From: Cliona cf. orientalis
Lineage: Eukaryota; Porifera; Demospongiae; Clionaida; Clionaidae
NCBI GenBank assembly: GCA_963930775.1
Contig: OZ005701.1
Coordinates: forward strand, 5,525,669 to 5,589,668
Direction of reading: 5' to 3'
Length of the DNA: 64,000 nucleotides
Under the pieces are notes generated by a model. It ran no database searches, was not told the origin of the DNA, and worked only from the letters and a program-made list of their open reading frames with translations. Positions 46,786 to 56,116 of the stretch are shown here, one piece after another. The position numbers and the translations under genes were made by a program. The number at the start of each line of letters is the position of its first letter. Positions within the stretch are counted from its first letter, which is position 1.

Positions 46786-48686
46786 TTAATAATGAACACT
46801 TGACCATCTCCCCAGTAGCGCTAGCTGCACAGTGTAATGGTGCACGTGGTAAAAAGTCGTCAATAGAATGCGTACACATCGATCGATGTTGGCCCCAGAA
46901 ATCATGGAGATGGCGTCAAAGATCGACTCTCAACCTTGATAGCGACAAGTTTCGATGCTTCAATTACAGAGACGAACTCGACAGCACAGTATTCCTTCCG
47001 AATTTCAGGTTGGTCACGCTGCTGCAGTCGCCGCGCGGGCCAGCCCCTTATGACAGTGATGCGTGCTATATATAGCGCAAGGCTAGCTTTATTTATCCAC
47101 GGAATTACGTAAGCCAAGGAAACACGTGAAGTTCAACCAACAGTACTTCTCAGAGAAAGTAGCGCTCAGCTTGTAATGTATTCGCTGGATACGCGCGTAA
47201 GATACTCTACATATTTACTGATTTTCAAGTCCCAGAAAGGCTCCAGCGAGGCCCTGGATTTTCTCATAATTACCTCATAGATTACCTAAGAGATTACACC
47301 ATAGGTTTCATCATACATTACACCACAATTACCTCATAACCACAGAAAAGTAAATTTCTACTGGGGAGATAATATATATGCATGTCATTACCCCGCGCGC
47401 ATGCGCAAGGGGTAAAGCAATTGTCTTCTGTTGTTGTCGTTGTCGTCGTCGGCACGAAAATCGCCAGATCTCGAGTTCTAGGCGTCTGTGCGTGCTATAA
47501 GCACAACCAATCGGTAGATATCGGTGAAAAAATGGTTTGTACACGCTTCGAATTTCTCGAAAAAGCTTACTAGTTCTACAAATCGTGCATTTTCTGTTCA
47601 GCATGCCTGTGGTTTATCGACCACACCCACTCTTTTAGTATGCGGATGCGACTGCGCATGCTCAAGCACTGTGTTGTAAAGGGTCGTCACGTCATGAAAC
47701 CGCTACATGTGTGCCTCATACTACGCTAGAGTGGCTACAGGGCGCGCGGGGTATGTGCTCTATAGAGCTCTAGTTATACCAGTGCATGTTTTCTACACGG
47801 CAATTACTATACTCTAGCTGCCTAGTGATAGGTCAAACATAAGTAATTATTATTATTGCTCCTGTTACGAGAAAAGAAAGTTAGTTTGTTGAAAACAATT
47901 AAAAGAACATGTGGACAAACTCCAGCAGATTACCACAATGCAGGACAATTCGCACACTGAAGTTGCTAATAGCTAGCCATAGCTAGCTAACCTGAAAAAC
48001 TTTCAGACAATATAACTGGAAGAATCCCATGCCCGCTTAAACCAACCAACCAATCAGATTTCTAGCTGAATGTTTCTGACAACGGTGGGGCTGATCAAAA
48101 GAAAGCACCATTGTGGATGTGCACGGGCTAAGTGTAGCTAAATGTACAATTGATCATTTTAAGTTAGCCAGCTCAGCTCTAATAAACATGAGCGCCATCG
48201 TCAATCATTTTCGAGATCAATTCCGGTCTAGCCTTGTTCACAGATCACTTCCATGGGACACCTCATAGCTACTCGTCACCATACTGCTAGATGATTATTA
48301 TAGTAGCTATACAGACTATGCTCATACAAATCCCCCTTCTCTCTGATGCCGCGTGAGAAGTAAATTCTGACTCAGGTGCGGCAATCATGAATTTATTTGG
48401 CTGCCACAAGTTGGGTCATTGCTGTGTTTGCTAATTTGAAATTGCTAATTTTTGGGAGTGCTAAAAGTTCCTTTAGCCTCAGAACTTTCATGTAATCCAG
48501 CATTTCTTGGCTAAAATGTATAGCTAATGTACGTTCTGGTCATAGCTATTCACGTTTCATTTGCATTTTGTCAGCTTTTTTAAGAATAATAGGTAACTTT
48601 TTCTTGAATAATAGGGTAGATAAATGAAGAATAATTATTTGAATAATGGGCAAAATTAAAGGAATATTTGGCCCAGGCCTAGTCTG

Positions 48687-48905
48687 GGGTCAAAGGTCAG
48701 CCTCCATATGAATCATTTACAACATGCTATTATCATACATTGCTTAGTTTTACGTGAGGTTCAAGTGAGCAGTGTGTTGTTGTAGTATTATCAGCCCACA
48801 TAGCTACCTATATTACATCTGGGGAGATTTTACACCAGGTCAAAGTTCACATTTTAGCAGAGTATGGGTATGCATTTGGAGAATTTTAAGTGAGGTCAAA
48901 GGTCA
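48687..48905. promoter_or_regulatory. Cluster of three nuclear-receptor DR1-like elements
   Basis: GGGTCAAAGGTCA (48687-48699), AGGTCAAAGTTCA (48837-48849) and AGGTCAAAGGTCA (48893-48905) all lie in the same orientation within 219 bp. These are direct repeats of AGGTCA spaced by one base, the DR1 site bound by HNF4/RXR-type receptors; sponges do have NR2A/HNF4-related receptors. They lie about 1 kb upstream of receptor copy 6. The sites are partly embedded in a local repeat, so they could also be repeat-derived. Confidence 0.4.
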
Positions 48906-49146
48906 CATGTAAATCTTTGCTCCAGTTACTGTTAGCCATCAGTATTACATAGCTTGATTTTACACCACTTCAGTACTTGTGGTGGCAACTGATGTTAAAT
49001 TGTCCCTTATTATAGCAGAGATAAGTTATAATAATATGGGAGAATTTTACATGAGTAAGCCCCTTATTTTGATGTGGTGTAACATCCTCCCTTAAGTTAA
49101 TAATATGCTTGGCATACAATAAAATACTCAGGATTTTATACCAATT

Positions 49147-49262
49147 TTGCTGGTGTAAAATTGTCCCATGTGTTACTCTAGGATGTATTGGTGTAAAATC
49201 GTCCCATGAGTTAGCTACTCTAGGTTTTGCTGGTGATAAATTGTCCCATGAGTTACTCTAGG
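49147..49262. repeat. Three-copy minisatellite (about 36-40 bp)
   Basis: Three tandem units contain GGTGTAAAATTGTCCCATG and then TTACTCTAGG. The middle unit has an extra AGCT (GAGTTAGCTACTC against GAGTTACTC in the third). Confidence 0.7.
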
Positions 49263-49296
49263 TATAAAACTCTATTTTACATTAACTTCTACAGGA

Positions 49297-49378
49297 CCGC
49301 AGAGCCAGTTACGGCAAGTCACTATTATTCACAATTCCTGGATATCTAAACAATATTGTCTTCCATTGAATCCAATAG
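49297..49378 (+). pseudogene. LACTBL1-like last-exon remnant before copy 6
   Basis: GCAGAGCCAGTTACGGCAAG through TATCTAAACAATATTGTC to CCAATAG matches the 3' half of exon 11 (compare 29285-29365), with a lost base pair or two in GTTACGG against GTTAACGGG. Upstream exons are absent. It shows that copy 6 once sat in the same unit layout as copies 3 and 4. Confidence 0.75.
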
Positions 49379-49745
49379 CTAAAAACATTGTTACTTTGTT
49401 TTGTGGCTGACTAAGTAGCTATGCCCTAGCTATAATGTTGTATGTACATATAACAAAATTAATAATATGTATGTATACTTATTAGCTAGTTTTTATGCAT
49501 AATACTAATATCTGGTTTTGCAATACATTAGTGCAGCACAGAATTATGCAGGGTAACGAGGTGTTTGTGATTTGGGATATAAGTGGTCTTTCTTTTGGGA
49601 ATTCAGAACTCAGGAGTGAATTTCTTTGTTGATTCTCACTCAGTCTTATCATTGTGATAACTGTATGCATTTTCTCTTTAAATTTATTACTACGAAGAAA
49701 AATTCCCTACTGGGACTGTAGTGTTCCATACACACATGCACAGAG

Positions 49746-49753
49746 CATAAAAG
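49746..49753 (+). promoter_or_regulatory. TATA-like box of receptor copy 6
   Basis: CATAAAAG lies about 110 bp upstream of the chosen ATG, at the position conserved with copies 3 and 4. Confidence 0.4.
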
Positions 49754-49856
49754 TGCAGATCAATATCTAGATCTGAGTACAGAAGCAATTCATACAAGTT
49801 TAAATCATAGTTATCGACATCCATTGATTTTTAACTTCCTTGCTGATGATGCAAGT

Positions 49857-52800
49857 ATGAGTGTTTATCGGCTAGTGATAATAGTTTCTTCATTACTACT
49901 CTTTGTGACTTTCCAGCTTTGTGTGGTATTGTGTGAGGTACATTACATCATACCAACAGATGGTAAGCCTTGTTCTGTTGAAGTTTGCCTTACACTTTCA
50001 CAGTTTGCTGAAAATTCTGCCCACAATATTGGCTCAAATATTACTTTGTTCATCATTGGAGGAAATCATGAACTTGATAAGGAGATATCACTTTCAAATA
50101 AAGAACAGATCTCCATTTTGTCAGTAAATGGCTCCACTGAGGGTTCTGTTGTGACATGTTGTACTAACAATGCTCGTTTCAGCCTGGTAGATAGCAGTCA
50201 TGTTCATATCCAGGGAATTGAGTTTGTGGACTGTGATAGTAGCATCATCAGGGTTGAGCAAGCATTCATCATCAACTCAAAATTCCTAAACAGCTTTCAA
50301 TCTCCCCTAACAATCCTTGATTCCTGTGTTAATATTGAGTCAACTTCTTTTAGTTCAAATACTAATGGAAAATATAGAAATGAGCAATCCTTTAGGTACC
50401 TGCCAGTGATACCTGGCACTATCAATTACAGCCCAAAATCTTTTAGAGTGGGAGGAGCAATTATTATGACCAACAGTACCCTTGTATGTGATTTTTGTCG
50501 ATTCAACGATAACACCGCCAATGTTGGTGGAGCAATATTCTCAGAGCGTGGAAGTAATGTCACTCTTAGGAGCTCATCCTTTACCTCTAACCATGCCCGG
50601 GATTGTGACTACAGCTTCTGCTTGGGGGGAGTGATGTATGCTGATGTGATATCTGATATCAAAATACAAAACTGCTCTTTCCAAAACAATACATCTGATC
50701 AATATGGTGGTGTTATTGTTATTTCTGAATCAACTCATGTGAGTTACAATGCTTACAATTTGAGTAGTAGGGTAGATGTTTCTCTTTCAATACACACATG
50801 TAACTTTTTCAATAATAGAGCTCAGATTGGTGGAGCTATTTATTTATACAATAGCAGTGCAATCATTAATATTTCTGACAGTACATTCCAGCATAATGAA
50901 GCAAGATTGATAGGAGGAACTGTAGCATCCGATGCAAGCAGCTCTCTTGTATTCCATAGCAGCTACTTTGCATTCAACACAGCGAAACGTGGAGGTGTGA
51001 TGAGCATTCATAACAACAGTACAGTACATATAAAAGATTGCAATTTAGAGCAAAATACTGCACATGATAGTGGTGGCACTGTATTAGCAGAGCTCAGTAG
51101 CACTGTGGTATTTCAAAGCAGCTCATTTATCAACAACTCAGCCAATGGGGGTAAAGGTGGGGTAGTCATGGTCTTGAACAGCATGGTTAGAATTAGCGAC
51201 AGCACCTTTTCTAATAATTCTGCTACTAGTGGGGGAGTGCTGTATGCACAAATGTCCAGTTTCATAACTATTCAGAGAAGCTATTTTATCAACAATAAGG
51301 TTGCTCGCAGTGGAACAGTTGTCACCTTAATTGGAACGAGTATGATGACAGTAGTAGAAGGTGCATTTATTGAAAATAAAGCGGGATTGGAAGGAGGAGC
51401 TATTAAGGCAAGAAATCAGAGTTCAATCACAATCACAAATAGCATATTCTCTCACAATTCTGCCAGTACTTTTGGTGGAGCCTTACACATAAAGGATAGA
51501 AGTGTTGCATTTATTATTGATAGCCATTTTGATAGCAATAGTGCACTTGATGGAGGAGTTATCAACGTTTATACTTTCAGTACTATAGAAGTGTATAGCA
51601 GCAACTTTTCCAACAGCAAGGCCAGCATTAACGGTGGAGTGATAAGCATGAAACTCGACAGTAATTCTTTGATAAAGAAAAGCAAGTTTCATAATAACAT
51701 TGCTATTGACATTGGGGGAGTTGTTTATACAGAAGATCGGACAAATGTCAACATTGAGGAAACTGTCTTTACCAACAATTCAGCCACTTATGGTGGAGCA
51801 GTGGCCATACGTAGAAAATGTACTATCAACATTTGTACTTGTATAGGTAATTTGAATACTGCTAGAGTGGATGGAGCATTCCTCTATTCCCGCACAAATA
51901 GTAATTCAACAATCAGCAACAGTTCCTTTATGAACAACAAAGCAATAAATAACGGAATTGTGGTAGCATCTGATTCTAGCAATGCTGTGATTGTGACGAG
52001 CACATTTATTGAAAATACAGTTGGTCATGATGGAGCTGTTGTTTTTATGCATGACAGAAGCTCTGCTGTCATCGATAATTGCAATTTCACCAGCAACTGG
52101 GCCAATAACTCGGGAGGAGTTGTCTACACACGAAGGTACTGCAATTTGATTATCAGTGGTGGCTACTTTTACAATAATTCGGCAGAGAACTCAGGGGGAG
52201 CAGTGTGCATTCAAGATGATAGCGATGTCAGCATAGAAGGCAGTACCTTCTCCAACAATAAAGCTGATTATGGAGGAGCAGTGCGCATGTACATCAGATC
52301 GAAAATAAACATTACTGATTGCCAGTTCAATAACAATGAAGCAAACATTGGTGGGGGAACCATAGCTAGTTATAAGCACAGTATTGTATCTGTACAAAGC
52401 AGCAAGTTCATTGGCAACTCAGCAGACTATGGTGGAGTTGTGATTGCATATCAGTTTAGTACTGTAAACTTTGACAATGTTTGCTGTATCAGTAATAGAG
52501 CTAGGTCTGGAGGAGTATTTAAGGTGAATCAAAGAAGTGTCACTAGCATGAGTAGTAGTACATTTTTGTACAATATAGCTTATGAAATTGGTGGAGTAGT
52601 GAATGCTCAGCATGGAGAGGTACTGGTTAAGAACTCTCGATTTGAACAGAATTGTGCAAAACTCAGTGGCGGTGTGATATACACTGATGACTCCAGCTCT
52701 ACAAGTATATTCACAACAACATTCTTGAATAACACTGCTGAAACTGATGGTGGTGCAATTGGGGTTTTAGATAGCTCTGTCAAAATTCTAGAGGGTAGTA

Positions 52801-55800
52801 ACTTCCTGAACAACACAGCAAATGATTTTGGAGGAGTTGTTAATGCACAAAATTCTAGCATAACTATGTCCAATGCTGTCTTTGAATATTCCATCTCTAG
52901 AAGGAGCGGAGGAGTCTTGAGCGCAAAGAATAGTTCAATAAACATTAGTGCTTGTTCATTCACCAACAATAATGCTTCAAGGAAGGGAGGAGCTCTGACC
53001 GTGTATACGAACAGTCACTTAATGATTCTCAACAGCACTTTAATGCACAATACAGCAAGTGATTCTGGAGGGGCTTTGTATCTAGCAGAAACAAGCAAAA
53101 GTATAATTGACAACAGCAGGTTTCTTTACAACATAGCAGAAGAGAGTGGTGGAGCAATTTGTACCTCAACAAAGTCGGTGATAAATATCACAAGCAGTTT
53201 ATTCAGACACAATAAGGCGAAAATGGGAGCTGGTATAAAAGTTTCACAGAATAGCTCAATCTCATTTGATAACAACTCACTCATCAATACTCAGATTTGT
53301 GAAAACACAGCAACGCAGATTGGAGGAGGCATACTACTTACTGAAAGTATTCTATATTTCATGAAGAATACTACTATCTGTCATAATATAGCATCAGAAT
53401 GTGGTGGTGGAATTCATGCTACTAAATCAGATGTAATGTTTCAAAGCTCAGTAGTTTTTGACAATAATAATGCAAGCAGTGGTGGTGGTATCTGCCTTGC
53501 TACATCAAGGTTATCCTATGTGAAAACCAATGAACAGATTGAAATTATCAAATTTTTCAAGAACCACGCCATTAATGGAGGAGCACTGTTTGTAAATGAT
53601 AGTGCTGATAACACTACATGTTTAGATGATAAACATACAAGTGGGTGTTTCTTTCAAGATGTAACTGAAGGCCTGCAATTTATTTTTAAGGACAACCTCG
53701 CAGAAGATAGTGGAAGCAATCTGTTTGGAGGACTGCTGGACAGGTGCGCTAAATCAACTGGCAGTGTTCGCTTTCAAGAAATTAGCAACATCAAGAACTT
53801 GAGCACAGTGAGTTCAAAACCAGTGAGAGTGTGCCTTTGTGATGATTACATAAACAACTGTAGTCAGCAGACTCACAATATTACAGTTAAGCAAGGAAAC
53901 CCATTCACCATCAAACTATCTGCAGTTGATCAGGTTCATCAAAGTGTAAGTGCAATCATACAAAGTGATTTGAAGGAAGTAGGTTTACCGAAAAATCAGA
54001 CAATTCGGAGGATAGACTCTCAGTGCTCAAATTTAGACTATCAGGTGTTTTTTCCGAGTGTATCTGAAGTGTACAGGCTTGATATATATGCCAGAGGTCC
54101 ATGCAATGGTATCGGTATTTCTAACCTCACTGTTAATGTAAAGGTACTGAAATGTTCCTGCGGGCCTGGATTTATGCGTGAGGATATTAGAACAAAATGT
54201 ATATGCATTTGTGATAAACAAGATAAGGTATTTGCCGCATACATCAGTGAGTGTGATTCCTCCACTGAATCGATAATAAGGAAAGGGGTCTTCTGGATCA
54301 CTTATCTCAACAATTCAGAATCGGATGATAATAGTACTAGTCGTTATTTCATATACCCTTTCTGCCCCTTAGGCTACTGTCACTCGCCTAGTAAATCTGT
54401 TCCTATTAATCTCAATCAGATCAATGGATCGGATGCACAGTGTGCTCATAACCGACGTGGTCTTTTATGTGGGGGATGTAAACCAGACTTCAGTCTTTCC
54501 TTAGGTAGTTCTAAATGTATCAGGTGCCCCAAAAATTGGCATGTTCTACTTGCAGCAATTGTCATAGGTGCTCTCTTTGCTGGAGCACTCTTGGTGTTCC
54601 TGATTTTAATGCTCAATCTCACAGTAGCAGTTGGAACAGTGAATTCAATCATCTTCTATGCCAATATCATTTATGCAAACAAGAACATCTTTTTCAACCA
54701 CTGGCAGTTACAGCTGACTTTTCCATCAGTGTTTGTTTCTTGGTTAAATCTAGGCATAGGATTTGATGTCTGCTTCTATGATGGTATGGATGCTTATGTT
54801 AAGATTTGGCTTCATCTGGCCTTTTCTTTGTACATACTCCTTCTAGTCGTCATGGTCATTTGGATGAGTGCTTGCTCCTCAAGGGTAGCTAATTATTTGG
54901 GAAGAAGGAATCCAGTGGCAACCTTGGCTACTTTGATATTACTCTCTTATACTAAATTATTAGAAGCCATAATAAATTCTAATTTCTCTTTTGTCATTCT
55001 AAAGTATCCGAATCGCACAACCACAATAAACTGGCTTCCTGATGCAAACATGGAGTATACAGACTGGAAACTCATTCTTCTCATTTGTTGTACAACTATC
55101 ATTCTTATCTTTGGCCTCTTGTATACAGTTCTTATCTTCTCATGGCAGTGGCTCCTGAGATGTTCCGGATCAAAGTTATTTAAGTGGGCTGGGAATCAAA
55201 AGCTTCACTTGTTCATCAACTCATATCACATTCCCCATACTACAACACATCGATACTGGACTGGTTTGCTTCTACTGGTTCGAGTTATCATCTACCTCAT
55301 TTCTGCTTTCAGTGCATCAATTAATCCACGTATTTCTCTCCTCTCCATAGTTGTCATCATCTCTTTTCTTCTCCTGTATAAGACAACATTCATGATCCGA
55401 GTGTATAAAAATTGGTTACTTAATGCAATAGAAACATTTACATTTTTCAATATTGCAGTCTTTGTAATTTTCACGTGGTATACCTTTGATGAATCCTCCA
55501 ACAAAGACAAGGAACTACTTCAAACGGTCGTTGCTTACATTTCCGTTGGAGTAATGCTATTTCTCTTTCTGTTAGTAATTCTGTTTCATGTGTACAGATA
55601 CGGCAATGCAAGAGTGTACACCTTATTCCACAGTACAAAATTCATTAGGAAAGTAAGCCAGCAGGTTTCACTCGCTCATGCTGACAGCACTCCATCACAT
55701 GGGAGTCATTATAGACTTTTTGATGCCATTGATAATTCTCGAGATGACGATGATGATAGGTATTCCATACCATTCATACCAACTAAGACTACCATATCGC

Positions 55801-55850
55801 TGACAGACTGTGATGAATCTCCACTCATTAATGAAACTCAAACCAGCTGA
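49857..55850 (+). CDS. Beta-helix multi-pass membrane receptor-like protein, copy 6
   Basis: It encodes 1997 aa from the conserved MSVYRLVIIVSSLLLFVTFQ start. An upstream in-frame ATG at 49824 exists only because this leader lost about 8 bp that in copies 3 and 4 keep it out of frame, so 49857 is preferred. The ectodomain resembles copy 4, including the extra rung module around nt 50902-51000 (ASDASSSLVFHSSYFAFNTA). The Cys-rich stretch is followed by about nine or ten membrane segments from residue 1561 and the tail ends DESPLINETQTS with a DxxxLI signal. AATAAA follows the stop immediately (55851), probably too close to act as the poly(A) signal. An arylsulfatase pair follows 266 bp downstream. 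Confidence 0.9.
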   Translation: MSVYRLVIIVSSLLLFVTFQLCVVLCEVHYIIPTDGKPCSVEVCLTLSQFAENSAHNIGSNITLFIIGGNHELDKEISLSNKEQISILSVNGSTEGSVVTCCTNNARFSLVDSSHVHIQGIEFVDCDSSIIRVEQAFIINSKFLNSFQSPLTILDSCVNIESTSFSSNTNGKYRNEQSFRYLPVIPGTINYSPKSFRVGGAIIMTNSTLVCDFCRFNDNTANVGGAIFSERGSNVTLRSSSFTSNHARDCDYSFCLGGVMYADVISDIKIQNCSFQNNTSDQYGGVIVISESTHVSYNAYNLSSRVDVSLSIHTCNFFNNRAQIGGAIYLYNSSAIINISDSTFQHNEARLIGGTVASDASSSLVFHSSYFAFNTAKRGGVMSIHNNSTVHIKDCNLEQNTAHDSGGTVLAELSSTVVFQSSSFINNSANGGKGGVVMVLNSMVRISDSTFSNNSATSGGVLYAQMSSFITIQRSYFINNKVARSGTVVTLIGTSMMTVVEGAFIENKAGLEGGAIKARNQSSITITNSIFSHNSASTFGGALHIKDRSVAFIIDSHFDSNSALDGGVINVYTFSTIEVYSSNFSNSKASINGGVISMKLDSNSLIKKSKFHNNIAIDIGGVVYTEDRTNVNIEETVFTNNSATYGGAVAIRRKCTINICTCIGNLNTARVDGAFLYSRTNSNSTISNSSFMNNKAINNGIVVASDSSNAVIVTSTFIENTVGHDGAVVFMHDRSSAVIDNCNFTSNWANNSGGVVYTRRYCNLIISGGYFYNNSAENSGGAVCIQDDSDVSIEGSTFSNNKADYGGAVRMYIRSKINITDCQFNNNEANIGGGTIASYKHSIVSVQSSKFIGNSADYGGVVIAYQFSTVNFDNVCCISNRARSGGVFKVNQRSVTSMSSSTFLYNIAYEIGGVVNAQHGEVLVKNSRFEQNCAKLSGGVIYTDDSSSTSIFTTTFLNNTAETDGGAIGVLDSSVKILEGSNFLNNTANDFGGVVNAQNSSITMSNAVFEYSISRRSGGVLSAKNSSINISACSFTNNNASRKGGALTVYTNSHLMILNSTLMHNTASDSGGALYLAETSKSIIDNSRFLYNIAEESGGAICTSTKSVINITSSLFRHNKAKMGAGIKVSQNSSISFDNNSLINTQICENTATQIGGGILLTESILYFMKNTTICHNIASECGGGIHATKSDVMFQSSVVFDNNNASSGGGICLATSRLSYVKTNEQIEIIKFFKNHAINGGALFVNDSADNTTCLDDKHTSGCFFQDVTEGLQFIFKDNLAEDSGSNLFGGLLDRCAKSTGSVRFQEISNIKNLSTVSSKPVRVCLCDDYINNCSQQTHNITVKQGNPFTIKLSAVDQVHQSVSAIIQSDLKEVGLPKNQTIRRIDSQCSNLDYQVFFPSVSEVYRLDIYARGPCNGIGISNLTVNVKVLKCSCGPGFMREDIRTKCICICDKQDKVFAAYISECDSSTESIIRKGVFWITYLNNSESDDNSTSRYFIYPFCPLGYCHSPSKSVPINLNQINGSDAQCAHNRRGLLCGGCKPDFSLSLGSSKCIRCPKNWHVLLAAIVIGALFAGALLVFLILMLNLTVAVGTVNSIIFYANIIYANKNIFFNHWQLQLTFPSVFVSWLNLGIGFDVCFYDGMDAYVKIWLHLAFSLYILLLVVMVIWMSACSSRVANYLGRRNPVATLATLILLSYTKLLEAIINSNFSFVILKYPNRTTTINWLPDANMEYTDWKLILLICCTTIILIFGLLYTVLIFSWQWLLRCSGSKLFKWAGNQKLHLFINSYHIPHTTTHRYWTGLLLLVRVIIYLISAFSASINPRISLLSIVVIISFLLLYKTTFMIRVYKNWLLNAIETFTFFNIAVFVIFTWYTFDESSNKDKELLQTVVAYISVGVMLFLFLLVILFHVYRYGNARVYTLFHSTKFIRKVSQQVSLAHADSTPSHGSHYRLFDAIDNSRDDDDDRYSIPFIPTKTTISLTDCDESPLINETQTS

Positions 55851-56116
55851 AATAAAAAGAAATTAGTACTTTAATTTATCTGTTTATGAGCTCATAATCT
55901 ATGCTACTCTAACAATATTTTAAGGATACATTAATTTAAATAGTGTGTTCTAGCTGAATTAATAACTGTTGCTCAGTGATTCTAAATGTACTGTGTGTAT
56001 GCATACCATATTATGTTGCACTTAGATTCTCAGTATTCATTCATGCCATAATCAAGTCATGTGATGTAACTTTATGCGTATGAATAAGCTGAATTTTAAT
56101 GAACAAGAAATACTAA

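Larger units (their letters stand above)
46548..49296. other. Gene-poor stretch between copies 5 and 6
   Basis: It contains the probable poly(A) signal of copy 5, CpG-richer patches (about 46800-47100 and 47380-47750) with GCTATATATAGC at about 47069, three DR1-like sites (48687-48905) and a region full of GTGTAAAATTGTCCC-like repeats in both orientations (about 48820-49280). Short open frames at 46800-47120 and 47329-47604 lie in the CpG-rich patches and resemble nothing I know. No gene is supported. Confidence 0.5.

Noticed and set aside
47329..47604. 91-residue minus-strand frame and overlapping + frame
   Set aside because: CpG-rich DNA with few stops; the product is Arg- and Gln-rich low complexity and not recognisable.
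49824..49856. Upstream in-frame ATG of receptor copy 6
   Set aside because: It adds 11 residues not found in paralogs, whose leaders have the same region out of frame; the signal peptide starts at 49857.
2412..55510. Small antisense open frames recurring in every receptor copy (for example near 2412-2672, 2817-3023, 3663-3875)
   Set aside because: They recur only because the sense gene recurs; they are shadows of the sense codons and have no start context or homology of their own.
1..55850. Bacterial contamination (Chlamydia-type Pmp genes)
   Set aside because: The repeats resemble bacterial polymorphic outer membrane proteins, but the multi-pass C-terminal domain, eukaryotic signal peptides, interleaved intron-containing genes and MITEs show eukaryotic DNA. 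No autotransporter barrel is present.
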